Origin: Leptospirales bacterium
GTDB lineage: Bacteria > Spirochaetota > Leptospiria > Leptospirales > Leptonemataceae
Length of the DNA: 64,000 bases
Direction of reading: 5' to 3'
Assembly (NCBI GenBank): GCA_019694685.1
Contig: JAIBBM010000003.1
Span: forward strand, 91,945-155,944
The position numbers and the translations under genes were made by a program. The notes beneath the pieces are model-generated. The model saw only the letters and a program-made list of their open reading frames with translations. It was not told where the DNA came from and made no database searches. Shown here in pieces: positions 1 to 7,191 of this stretch (position 1 is the stretch's first letter; the number at the start of each line of letters is the position of its first letter).

Positions 1-2
1 AG

Positions 3-752
3 AATGTGGACGGAGTCATTCGTCAATTGCGCGCAGGACCACTTCGCATGGAGCGGACTGCAGATGGATTTCCAGATCATCATAGACTTCTTCGCACAGG
101 CATGGCAGAAGCGATTTTCGGAGAATCCAAATCGATTGAGCAGATAACGTCTCTTGCCAGATCGCTCAGCGAAAACGGCGCGCCAGTACTGATCACAAGA
201 CTGGACGCGGCCAAAAGGAGCGCTCTCCTCGCTTTGTTTTCGGGATCGCGAGTGAGCGATCAGGCAAAAACAATCTTGATTCATCCACCCGAAATTCTTG
301 AAGTCCAGGCAGTGGATGCTCCATCCTACGCAGAGCCGTTTGCCGCCATCGTGACTGCCGGAACATCTGACATTGCAGTGGCAGAAGAGGCGGTGGAAGT
401 GTGCATTGCTTGTAGCATTCCGTTTCTACGGATTCGAGACGCCGGAGTTTCTGGACTGCATCGCATTCTTTCTTACGCGGAAGCATTGCAGAATGCATCT
501 GCGATCGTGGTTTGCGCTGGCATGGAAGGAGCCCTGCCAGGTGTAGTTGCAGGGATGACGGGTAGACCGATTCTCGCGGTTCCTACTTCGGTTGGATATG
601 GCGCGAACCTGGGCGGGTTTTCCGCTCTTCTTACAATGGTAAATTCGTGCGCTGCCGGAGTGTCCGTCGTAAATATAGACAATGGTTTTTCCGCAGGGTA
701 TGCTGCAGCGAGCGTCATTCGAGAAATTCATAGATTCCAGAGAAAGAACTAA
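3..752 (+). CDS. larB: LarB, nickel-pincer cofactor biosynthesis carboxylase (5' end cut by window)
   Basis: LarB carboxylates and hydrolyses nicotinic acid adenine dinucleotide in the first step of making the nickel-pincer nucleotide of lactate racemase LarA; its fold is that of PurE/AIR carboxylase. Visible family marks are DHHRLLRTG followed by EAIFGESK near the N-terminus, the segment AIVTAGTSDIAVAEEA, CAGMEGALPGVVAG and the C-terminal VPTSVGYGANLGG ... NSCAAGVSVVNIDNGF. The frame is open to the left edge, and the known family has about 15-20 more residues before the first ones seen here, so the true start is probably outside the window. GTG at 6 is the first in-window start codon. No other lar gene is in the window; the rest of the pathway would have to lie to the left or elsewhere. 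Confidence 0.9.
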   Translation, partial: NVDGVIRQLRAGPLRMERTADGFPDHHRLLRTGMAEAIFGESKSIEQITSLARSLSENGAPVLITRLDAAKRSALLALFSGSRVSDQAKTILIHPPEILEVQAVDAPSYAEPFAAIVTAGTSDIAVAEEAVEVCIACSIPFLRIRDAGVSGLHRILSYAEALQNASAIVVCAGMEGALPGVVAGMTGRPILAVPTSVGYGANLGGFSALLTMVNSCAAGVSVVNIDNGFSAGYAAASVIREIHRFQRKN

Positions 753-788
753 CGTTAAGCTTTTGGCGGTTCTGCCGATGCGTGGAGT

Positions 789-995
789 ATGCAGGTTGCA
801 GAACGATCGCAAACATTTCGACCTTTCGAAGCGACTGTTGCGTGTCCCGATTGCGGGCATACGATTGATCTGTGGGTGCAGCCAATGCACAGGGAAAATC
901 GCACTCTCTGTCCAGTCTGCAGCAGGGCCCTGACTGGAATCATTTTGCGTTTGATTGAAAAGGAAACTATTTCACAACGCGCGCTGCGCGGCTAA
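789..995 (+). CDS. small zinc-ribbon protein (hypothetical)
   Basis: A 68-residue ORF with two CxxC knuckles, CPDCGH near residue 19 and CPVC near residue 41, separated by about 20 residues, as expected for a zinc ribbon. It starts at the only in-frame ATG after a stop at 756-758. The GGAG just upstream is too close to be a convincing ribosome-binding site. It follows larB by 36 bases and its end overlaps the convergent phosphohexomutase by 29 bases. No specific function is recognised. The composition looks protein-like rather than like a shadow, since the opposite frames over most of its length are not a known gene. Confidence 0.5.
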   Translation: MQVAERSQTFRPFEATVACPDCGHTIDLWVQPMHRENRTLCPVCSRALTGIILRLIEKETISQRALRG

Positions 996-2367
996 GAAGT
1001 TCTTCGAGATGCTTCTTGTTCCTCGCTTCCGCGATGATACGGATCACAGGTTCCGTGTTGCTGGACCTTGCATGAATCCATCCTTCCGCGTCTGAGAGAT
1101 GGAGGCCGTCTTTGCGGTCTGCCCGCATTCCTGGAAACAGTCCTTCGATTCTGGAAAACAACTCCCGGACATCCGTTCCTGCTTTTACGTCGAACTTTCT
1201 CTTCTCCATGAAAAGTTCGGGTAGATGGTTCAGAACATCGTCTAACGTTGCGGCATTTTTGCGTGCCATCGCACTGAGAATCAGAGCCGCACCCAGAAGC
1301 GAATCGCGTCCAAAGGATGGCACGCGAGAGTGAATGATACCGCCGTTCCCTTCTCCGCCAAAGAACGATTTATTCTTCTTCATCATTTCTACAACGTTTG
1401 CTTCTCCTACGGCACTGCGAATCACAGGATATCCGTAAGGTGCGGCTACTTGATCAAGCAGAGTCGACGTGGAGAGATTGACTACGAATGGAGTCTTGCC
1501 GCGTGGCTGTGATTTAGGAACGTCTTTGATTTCCGGGAGACCCAGAAATGACAGAGGCAAAGAGTATTCTTCATTGATGGCGCCGCGTCCAGGAGAACCC
1601 GGAACGATTCGATCTGCATCCGGATCGAGTGCGAAGCCAACAGCGGCTGACTCTTTTTTAAGCAACTGACTGAATTTCTTTAAAGCAACCGGCGTGGGTT
1701 CCGGAGGTCGCGGAAAATCAAAACCGGAGGCTGCTTCGCAAAAAAGAGGAATCACTTCGCAACCGAGCTCGGTGAGAAGTTCGGGCAATGCGTTTCTTCC
1801 CGCTCCACCGACTGCATCAACAACGACTTTGTATTTCTTCGCTCTGATTTGTTCTACATTGTTTAGAAGATTTAAGACCGTTTTTACGTGTTTTGAAACT
1901 GCGTCGATTTCATGGAAGGATCCCAGCGTTTTGTGATCGGCACCTGTCAGTTTGCCGCTCTCGAGCGCGGTCATCATAGAAGAAAGATTAAATTTGTTGA
2001 AGAAGAAACCTTCCGGGCCCATGAGTTTCAATCCATTCCATTCCGGAGGATTGTGACTCGCGGAGATCATGATACCGCCTGCTGCATGTTCGAGTTTGAC
2101 AGCAGCCTTCACTGTGGGAGTGGGAGCGAGGCCTGCATCCAGAACTTCCTTTCCTTGCGCTCGCAGAGTAGCGCATACAAGATCGCGAATGAGCGGTCCT
2201 GAATTTCTCGAGTCCATCCCAATCACGATTTTTTTTCCTGTGACTGTTCCGAAACCAAGCACTGCATCTACGATGACAGAAGGACTCAGGCCAGTCGGGA
2301 GTATTCCGCGAATTCCTGAAACAGAGATCATGAGTTGGGGACTTGCTACGAGACGATGTTTGGCCAT
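967..2367 (-). CDS. alpha-D-phosphohexomutase (GlmM / phosphomannomutase type)
   Basis: This 466-residue enzyme interconverts sugar 1- and 6-phosphates (glucosamine, mannose or glucose) for envelope precursor synthesis. Domain I carries the phosphoserine loop SASHNP with the catalytic Ser at about residue 104. The metal site DPDADR lies in domain II, the sugar-recognition loop GEGNGG in domain III, and the phosphate-binding RSSNTEPVIR motif in domain IV. The length and order of motifs match the family. The substrate cannot be fixed from sequence alone; the short FGRDSLLGAALIL segment is shared by GlmM and archaeal-type phosphomannomutases. The gene is divergent from the tRNA-Leu gene, which starts 70 bases away. 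The ATG start is followed closely by the conserved SVSGIRG, but there is no clear Shine-Dalgarno sequence. Confidence 0.88.
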   Translation of the reverse strand: MAKHRLVASPQLMISVSGIRGILPTGLSPSVIVDAVLGFGTVTGKKIVIGMDSRNSGPLIRDLVCATLRAQGKEVLDAGLAPTPTVKAAVKLEHAAGGIMISASHNPPEWNGLKLMGPEGFFFNKFNLSSMMTALESGKLTGADHKTLGSFHEIDAVSKHVKTVLNLLNNVEQIRAKKYKVVVDAVGGAGRNALPELLTELGCEVIPLFCEAASGFDFPRPPEPTPVALKKFSQLLKKESAAVGFALDPDADRIVPGSPGRGAINEEYSLPLSFLGLPEIKDVPKSQPRGKTPFVVNLSTSTLLDQVAAPYGYPVIRSAVGEANVVEMMKKNKSFFGGEGNGGIIHSRVPSFGRDSLLGAALILSAMARKNAATLDDVLNHLPELFMEKRKFDVKAGTDVRELFSRIEGLFPGMRADRKDGLHLSDAEGWIHARSSNTEPVIRIIAEARNKKHLEELLSRAARVVK

Positions 2368-2436
2368 GGGGGATGTTGAAAAATGGCTGGACCGGGCGCC
2401 TGGTCAAAACTTTTCTAGTCTCTCCAAGTTTTCTGC

Positions 2437-2519
<83 letters not shown>

Positions 2520-2563
2520 TTTCGTAAACCACGTTTCACCCACGAGCACATTTACACGCACAC

Positions 2564-2633
2564 TCACGTTCACGTCACGGGACTAGAACCACCTGAGTTC
2601 GCTGCGCGAACATCAGGCACCTCACTCCCTATG
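2564..2633 (+). repeat. 70-bp direct repeat, copy 1
   Basis: Matches 2709-2778 at 66 of 70 positions by eye, offset 145 bases. It contains the short palindrome GTTCGC-TGC-GCGAAC. It lies in the non-coding stretch after tRNA-Leu. No ORF of recognisable type covers it. Confidence 0.85.
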
Positions 2634-2644
2634 GGTCGTTCGGT

Positions 2645-2667
2645 GGGTTCGCGCCCCCTTCGGGCAT
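2645..2667 (+). repeat. partial copy of the tRNA-Leu 3' end
   Basis: This segment repeats the T-arm 3' side and acceptor end of the tRNA-Leu gene at 2497-2520: GGGTTC, three changed bases, then CCCCCTTCGGGCAT identical. The upstream half of a tRNA is absent, so it is not a second gene. Together with the 70-bp repeats it suggests tandem duplication of a unit of about 145 bases beginning inside the tRNA. Confidence 0.75.
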
Positions 2668-2708
2668 ATTCCGCGCACGTTTTCGGACACCGCACACATC
2701 ACTGCTCG

Positions 2709-2778
2709 TCACGTTCACGGCACGGGACTAGAACCACCTGGGTTCGCTGCGCGAACATCAGGCACGTCGCTCCCTATG
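2709..2778 (+). repeat. 70-bp direct repeat, copy 2
   Basis: Second copy of the 70-bp unit at 2564-2633, with four substitutions. It also keeps the GTTCGC-TGC-GCGAAC palindrome. The spacing between copies equals that between the tRNA 3' end and its partial copy. Confidence 0.85.
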
Positions 2779-2815
2779 AACTATGAAAAGACGAAACTTC
2801 GGCATACAATCTGAG

Positions 2816-2961
2816 AGTCTCTAAGACACGCGCAGTTAGCTGCAGCGTCCGGGTGCAGTCCACAGCGGCATTCGGAGCGTCCGAGCGTCGCAACGGCGCG
2901 TCGCGAGGATGGACTGCATCCGGGCGTTTGAGCGTTCGAGCTGCGCGAAGTCGTCAGAGAC
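2816..2961. repeat. long imperfect inverted repeat (about 146 bp)
   Basis: Outer arms GTCTCTAAGACACGCGCAG (from 2816) and CTGCGCGAAGTCGTCAGAGAC (to 2961) and inner arms CCGGGTGCAGTCCA (near 2849) and TGGACTGCATCCGG (near 2908) pair in the same register, separated by an unpaired stretch. The whole could fold as a bulged hairpin. It ends directly at the 3' end of the GAD-like gene, so it may act as its 3' structure or terminator, or be a miniature inverted-repeat element or small RNA. There is no T-run. Confidence 0.6.
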
Positions 2962-2962
2962 G

Positions 2963-3514
2963 TCACTCAACGAGTCCGGCCAGGAAACTTACATATTCAC
3001 GCAGCTTTGTCTTTCGTAGATTTTCCACTCTTTCAGCGCCGCCCAGGGCGAGAGCAGGCGTCAGAGCGTACACTTCGTCTGCGGAGATTGGTCCGTATTC
3101 CTTCAGTGCTTTTGCGAATAGAGATTTTCTGAAGACTTTCTTTTGTATGTTCTCATCCAGCAGGAATCCATCGAAGAATTTTTCCACACTCGATATGACT
3201 TTTGTAACTGCACCGCGCTGCACATTCAAGTAGTAAGCGGCCCCTTCCTGCCATAGAAACAATTCGCCAAATGCAGTGCGTGCAAACGGAACTGCATTTT
3301 CCGGTTCATCCAGCCATTCTTCCAGTGTGTCCTGCATGAAGAATGGATCCATGGTCCAGATCAATCCTTTCGCGTATGAACAAGCGCCTTGCTCGGATAA
3401 GAATTCGATCAGCGATCCCGGGAGTCTTCCCTGATACTCTTCAAGGGACTTACTCATTGGCTGGCAAGAATCCGGTTTGGGGAATTTCTTCTGGAAACCA
3501 GGGAAGTGGGCCAT
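2963..3514 (-). CDS. GAD-like / DUF1851 domain protein
   Basis: A 183-residue protein resembling the GAD-like plus DUF1851 architecture. The N-terminal part reads FQKKFPKPDSC ... LEEYQGRLPGSLIEFLSEQG, followed by GLIWTMDPFFMQDTLEEWLDE, AFGELFLWQEGAAYYLNVQRGAVTKV and a helical C-terminus. Standalone members have no settled function; one member is Tdi1, the immunity protein to a type VI effector. No effector gene is adjacent, so immunity is not supported by context. The ATG at 3514 is preferred to the one at 3457 because residues 7-19 already fit the domain. No clear Shine-Dalgarno sequence is seen for either. The palindrome at 2816-2961 abuts the stop codon. Confidence 0.75.
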   Translation of the reverse strand: MAHFPGFQKKFPKPDSCQPMSKSLEEYQGRLPGSLIEFLSEQGACSYAKGLIWTMDPFFMQDTLEEWLDEPENAVPFARTAFGELFLWQEGAAYYLNVQRGAVTKVISSVEKFFDGFLLDENIQKKVFRKSLFAKALKEYGPISADEVYALTPALALGGAERVENLRKTKLREYVSFLAGLVE

Positions 3515-3658
3515 ACCCGGAGAAAATGGTTTGTAGGTTGCTTGTCAAATCGCTCCCGACGAACCGCTGAATTTTTCGCATCGGCAAGAAAAAGTCTGAA
3601 TCCTTTTGCAATCCAGGTGTCTCTTCATCCATATGCGCGAAAGCGCGAAGGAGAAAAC

Positions 3659-3877
3659 ATGATTTATCAAAAGAACGTTCCGGGCTGGGAAAGAGCTATG
3701 CGCGTAGGCCTGGGCTTGCTGCTTGTTGTTGCGGCTGCGGAAAGTATTTACTCTGGCAGGCCAATGCTTCTTTCAGTGGGGCTCCTGTTCTCCGCTATTG
3801 GAATTGTGGCGACAGGTTTCCTGGGCTGGTGTCCTGCCTGCGCGATGGTTGGGAGAAAATTGAAGTTCAAGGAATGA
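3659..3877 (+). CDS. DUF2892 (YgaP-type transmembrane) protein
   Basis: A 72-residue inner-membrane protein with an N-terminal NVPGWERAMRVGLGLLLV segment, a second hydrophobic helix and the C-terminal TGFLGWCPACAMVGRKL, the layout of the DUF2892 family. In E. coli YgaP this domain follows a rhodanese domain; here it stands alone. The start ATG at 3659 is preceded by AAGGAGA at a good distance. Its stop overlaps the sigma-factor start as ATGA, so the two are probably translationally coupled. A second DUF2892 gene lies at 27105 in a rhodanese operon. Confidence 0.85.
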   Translation: MIYQKNVPGWERAMRVGLGLLLVVAAAESIYSGRPMLLSVGLLFSAIGIVATGFLGWCPACAMVGRKLKFKE

Positions 3878-4410
3878 ATACGCAATACGACAAGAACATC
3901 GTAGAGGCCGCTCGAAGCGGAGACATGCAGGCACTGGAGCGACTTTTGCTACAGTGTCAGCCGGACATTGCAAGGTTTGCTAGAAATGTTTGCGCCACTC
4001 CAGAAGATGTGGAGGACGCAGTCCAGGAGACTCTCTGGATTGTTTCCCGCAAGATTGGAACGCTTCGCACAGTCTCTGCGTTTGCATCGTGGGCGTTTCG
4101 CGTTGTAAAACATGAATGCTATCGTCTGTTTAGACGAGTCAGGCGTGAACTTTCAACAGACAGAGTTGCCGAGCAGTCCTATCTGGACCCGGGCGTAGAT
4201 GTTCCTGCGATGATGAGGCAAGAGACGATTCAGGCGCTGGCAAACATGCCGGATCTATTTCGTAAGGTGATTGTGATGCGCGATATTGAAGGAATTCCTG
4301 CGGTTCAGGTTGCAAGTGAACTGGGACTTTCCATCCCGGCTGTGAAAAGCCGCCTTCATCGCGCGAGGAGTTGGATGCGTCTTACCCTGGGACATTGGAT
4401 GGAATCTTGA
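3874..4410 (+). CDS. ECF-type RNA polymerase sigma-70 factor
   Basis: A 178-residue sigma factor. Region 2 is ARSGDMQALERLLLQCQPDIARFARN ... DVEDAVQETLWIVSRKI ... FASWAFRVVKHECYRLFRR. Region 4 is ALANMPDLFRKVIVMRDIEGIPAVQVASELGLSIPAVKSRLHRARSWMR, a clear helix-turn-helix. It has no extra C-terminal domain. The ATG at 3874 overlaps the stop of the DUF2892 gene, and the longer reading from 3829 would run through that gene. No anti-sigma gene is adjacent; the only coupled partner is the small membrane protein DUF2892. The target promoters are unknown. The gene converges with the SCO1 operon 33 bases downstream. Confidence 0.9.
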   Translation: MNTQYDKNIVEAARSGDMQALERLLLQCQPDIARFARNVCATPEDVEDAVQETLWIVSRKIGTLRTVSAFASWAFRVVKHECYRLFRRVRRELSTDRVAEQSYLDPGVDVPAMMRQETIQALANMPDLFRKVIVMRDIEGIPAVQVASELGLSIPAVKSRLHRARSWMRLTLGHWMES

Positions 4411-4443
4411 TGTTTTCCTTTTTGACAGAAAGGATGATAGAGT

Positions 4444-5136
4444 TCAATTCTTACGATCACCGTCTCGCAAACGTTTCAAATCAGCAAGGAGTCGAGGAAA
4501 ATCACCCACGCCTCGTGCACGATACACGCCTCGCAGATATCCTTCCTTATCCAAAAGAAATACGTTCTCAGTGTGCACAAAATCAACGAGGCCAGCTTTG
4601 CCTTCTTTGATCTTGATTTCTCCTGCGAATTGCTCTCGTGCCAGACTTTCCGTTGCTTTCTTGTCTCCCGTAAGAAGAATCCAATTCGTCTGCGCTATGC
4701 TGTGTTTTGCGCGAAATTTTTGAAGAGCTTTTACGTCGTCTATTTCCGGATCAATGGTGATGGAGATGAACTGAATGTCAGACTGATCTTCAATTCGTGA
4801 AGATAGATTCTTCATGTTCTCTGCGATCAAAGGGCAGAGTCCAACGCAGGAAGAGTAGAAGAAAGTAACGAGCGAGTATTTGCCCTTCGCATGATCCAGT
4901 GCGCTCGCCGGTTTATCCTGTTCTGTGCGAAAGATCGCGTTGTTCATTCGTCTCAGATCCGCCGGCCGATCTTTGGAGTGCGGCCAGAAAGGATCCATTC
5001 TCGTTCCTTGAAAGTAAGGCAGAATTCCTTGGACGGGTTCGGAGTATTGTGTGAGCTCAGAAGGAAAAGACGGTTTTTCTTTGCAGGCAGTCCACGCGTT
5101 CAAGCTCAAGAGTACAAAAACGACTGCGGTTCTCAA
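4444..5136 (-). CDS. SCO1/SenC family copper chaperone-like protein
   Basis: A 230-residue exported thioredoxin-fold protein. It has an N-terminal hydrophobic segment ending in a cysteine at residue 18 (possible lipoprotein with a weak lipobox), the copper-binding CVGLC motif (Cys97 and Cys101) and the distal ligand His near residue 188 in FVHTENVFLL. All three copper ligands of the Sco family are present. Sco proteins deliver copper to the CuA site of cytochrome oxidase or act as thiol reductases. It is the last gene of a three-gene operon; its ATG overlaps the stop of the MORN-like lipoprotein as ATGA. No oxidase gene is in the window. Confidence 0.9.
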   Translation of the reverse strand: MRTAVVFVLLSLNAWTACKEKPSFPSELTQYSEPVQGILPYFQGTRMDPFWPHSKDRPADLRRMNNAIFRTEQDKPASALDHAKGKYSLVTFFYSSCVGLCPLIAENMKNLSSRIEDQSDIQFISITIDPEIDDVKALQKFRAKHSIAQTNWILLTGDKKATESLAREQFAGEIKIKEGKAGLVDFVHTENVFLLDKEGYLRGVYRARGVGDFPRLLADLKRLRDGDRKN

Positions 5137-5726
5137 GGTGCGTTTTCCTTTTTTTCGTTTGAGGATGCCGGCTGATCTTTTTCATTCTTTGCAGGATCGC
5201 ACAATTTGCTGCCTGGCATTCCAATCGCTTCGCCGTTTTGAAATACCTGATTCATGTAGATCTGGCCGTCTTCGCGCCATTTCCTGGATAGAAGTAGTTC
5301 TCCCTGGTCATTGTATTTTCTGTAATCAAAAGGTTTGCCACTCGGATACCAGGACCATGCTTCTCCAGCGTACTTCCCATATTTGAATTCAACAAACGTT
5401 TTCATCTGACCGTTTTCATGCCAGGTTTTGTGAATTCCGTGTTTGGCTCCCGCGTAGTAAGGGCGTTCCGCAATCAATTTGCCGTCTAACGTTTGTTCGC
5501 GCGTGATGCCGTGTTGAAGTCCTGCGTGGTACTCGGCCAGCTCTACCTGGTCCAATGCTGGAATCTTCGAGCGAAGGATTCCTGTGAATGGCTTACCTTG
5601 ATAGAAGAGTTGAATGCCCTTTGGTTCAAAACCTGGTGAACCTGCGTCTATTACTGGTCCTTGTTTGCTGCAGTCTTGTAAGAGAAGAACTGCCGCAAAC
5701 AGGAACACAAATCTGGATCGAATCAA
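5133..5726 (-). CDS. lipoprotein with MORN/YwqK-like repeats
   Basis: About 197 residues. A hydrophobic signal segment (FVFLFAAVLLLQDC) suggests lipid attachment at that Cys, although Asp before it is unusual. The body carries the repeated pattern of HENGQMKTFVEFKYGKYAGEAWSWYPSGKPF ... WREDGQIY, typical of the MORN-like/YwqK repeats that form a beta-hairpin sheet. The start is inferred as TTG at 5726, overlapping the TGA of the YHYH gene (TTGA); the longer open frame upstream lies inside that gene and looks non-coding. The C-terminus is rich in Lys, Glu and Asn. It overlaps SCO1 by four bases. The function is unknown; the context suggests the cell envelope and possibly metal handling. Confidence 0.8.
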   Translation of the reverse strand: MIRSRFVFLFAAVLLLQDCSKQGPVIDAGSPGFEPKGIQLFYQGKPFTGILRSKIPALDQVELAEYHAGLQHGITREQTLDGKLIAERPYYAGAKHGIHKTWHENGQMKTFVEFKYGKYAGEAWSWYPSGKPFDYRKYNDQGELLLSRKWREDGQIYMNQVFQNGEAIGMPGSKLCDPAKNEKDQPASSNEKKENAP

Positions 5727-6727
5727 TTGCTGACTTGACCAATCACTCCGTAGAAGTAGGAACCCATGATGGTCGGAATACCAGCCGTCGCATCGTTGCC
5801 TGCGCCTGTTCCTACACCGGAGCCGTTGCACGTAGTTCCAGAAGCTCCTCCACCGTAGTGATAGTGGTAGGTTGCAGTAGAGAATTCCGGTGTAGTAGTG
5901 ATGTGGCCGTGGCATGCATCCAGGCCAGTTGCTTGCGTGTTCTGACCGGACGTTGCATCTCCGCACCATCTTCCGTAGATTGCATATCCATCCAGGGCGA
6001 TTCCGATGAGTGCACTGGAACCTTGCGTTGTTAAGTTCACGCTCGCCGGTGTGCCGCCGGTGCCGTCTCCATTGATTAGTTGCGAATGGTGATGGTAGCT
6101 CCCGGTCATTTCTGGATGACCTTGCTGCTGGTCGAAAGTGGAGGCCTCAGTCGAAAGGGTGTCGGGAGGGTTTGCCGCATTGTTGAAGATGGCAAGTCCG
6201 TTCACTGCAATCCCAATGGATGCAAGACCATTCTGCGTACCTGAAAGTGTACTGTTGTTCTTGGCAGGCGTCATTGGAATTGCATAAAGTAGATTCTGGT
6301 TGGCAATAAAGTTTGGGTTAGGTGTGCCACTCCCGCCGTTCAATCCGGTGGACGCCTTGTAATAGGGACTTCTTGCATTGAGCAGGTTCTTTGATTTGAA
6401 ACAGTAGTATGTGCTCTGGACATAACCCACGGAGCATTTGAAGTTATTCTTGATCCACGTAGGAAGATTGGAGTCCATCGAGCTCGTTGCTCCAGTGACG
6501 CAACCACTACTCAGACTCAGCGTTGAGGTGGTGACTGCTGTCCCGGAAGAATAAGCAGAGTTCGTACATGGATTTGTAGAGCGTGTCAGCACATACGCCG
6601 CGCTCAACAGAAGGAGAGTGTTATCGTCGTCTTTATCTCCCATTCCCACTGCATTCTTGATCGCAGTGCACGAGGACGATAGAATCAAGAGCAGGGCCAG
6701 GCCAATGATCCAGAATTTCGATTTCAT
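5723..6727 (-). CDS. YHYH-domain lipoprotein
   Basis: A 334-residue lipoprotein with signal MKSKFWIIGLALLLILSSSC (lipobox SSSC). A low-complexity Ser/Thr/Asn-rich region follows, then a domain with GYAIYGRW, LDACHGH and the diagnostic YHYHYGG. An upstream GSYHHHS adds more histidines. YHYH-domain proteins are common in secreted contexts but have no firm biochemical role; the His clusters and the operon with SCO1 make copper binding a reasonable guess. The start ATG at 6727 has AAGGAG at a good distance. It is the first gene of the operon. A possible promoter in the upstream stretch is TTGATT-N18-TTATAG near 6760-6795, read on the minus strand. Confidence 0.85.
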   Translation of the reverse strand: MKSKFWIIGLALLLILSSSCTAIKNAVGMGDKDDDNTLLLLSAAYVLTRSTNPCTNSAYSSGTAVTTSTLSLSSGCVTGATSSMDSNLPTWIKNNFKCSVGYVQSTYYCFKSKNLLNARSPYYKASTGLNGGSGTPNPNFIANQNLLYAIPMTPAKNNSTLSGTQNGLASIGIAVNGLAIFNNAANPPDTLSTEASTFDQQQGHPEMTGSYHHHSQLINGDGTGGTPASVNLTTQGSSALIGIALDGYAIYGRWCGDATSGQNTQATGLDACHGHITTTPEFSTATYHYHYGGGASGTTCNGSGVGTGAGNDATAGIPTIMGSYFYGVIGQVSN

Positions 6728-7191
6728 ATGTCAGACTCCTTCGCGGCCTCGCATCGCCGCCGAACGTCTCTATAAGACGAGATGGCGTCTCAGAATCAAT
6801 AACAAATCGCAATAAAAAATGAACGCCGCGCGAAAATGAGCGTCACCGCTTGCTTTCGGAACCAATCGGTCCCAGTGTAGTTGCTCTTGTGCGACACTGC
6901 AGGCTTACCCTCCAGGTTCCTGGAAATTCCACGCTCCTGGAATCCAGGGATTCGGAATTCTTGGCCTAAGCTTCCGATTCATAGGCGATTCTATTGCCCC
7001 GGAATGGATGAATCTGTTTTTTGACCGCACGGTTCCGATCGTCATTGGCAAATACTGTTCGTTTTTGCGGCGCATTCTGTTAGGCGTTAGTTGTACGCTC
7101 GTTCTTCTCAAAATTGTATGTTTTCCCGGCTTTGTGGTACAATCCGTGCTTTCCTCATGTCCAGTGTGATTTCGCACAGGAGGAGTTTAGA
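6728..7191. other. divergent intergenic region between YHYH operon and lipase
   Basis: No convincing gene is present in these 464 bases. It must hold both divergent promoters. The lipase promoter candidate is listed separately. Around 6912-6948 there are two adjacent short palindromes, CCAGG-TT-CCTGG and CCTGG-AAT-CCAGG, which could form alternative hairpins or be a regulator site. A 90-residue minus-strand ORF (6905-7177) has no family features. Confidence 0.6.
7114..7143 (+). promoter_or_regulatory. candidate sigma-70 promoter of the lipase gene
   Basis: TTGTAT (7114-7119) and TACAAT (7138-7143), with an 18-base spacer, lie 48 bases before the lipase start. The downstream leader holds AGGAGG at about 7180. 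Confidence 0.5.

Noticed and set aside
2645..2667. Second tRNA gene
   Set aside because: Only the T-arm and acceptor 3' part are present; no D-arm, anticodon arm or acceptor 5' strand.
2564..2778. Possible CRISPR array
   Set aside because: Only two repeat copies of 70 bp with a 75-base spacer and no cas genes; too long and too few.
2781..2966. 61-residue minus-strand ORF
   Set aside because: It lies wholly inside the long palindrome and has no family features.
2963..3514. Type VI immunity protein
   Set aside because: The domain family includes an immunity protein, but no effector or secretion gene is nearby; family membership alone is not enough.
6905..7177. 90-residue minus-strand ORF before the lipase
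   Set aside because: It covers the lipase promoter and short palindromes and has no recognisable domain or signal peptide.
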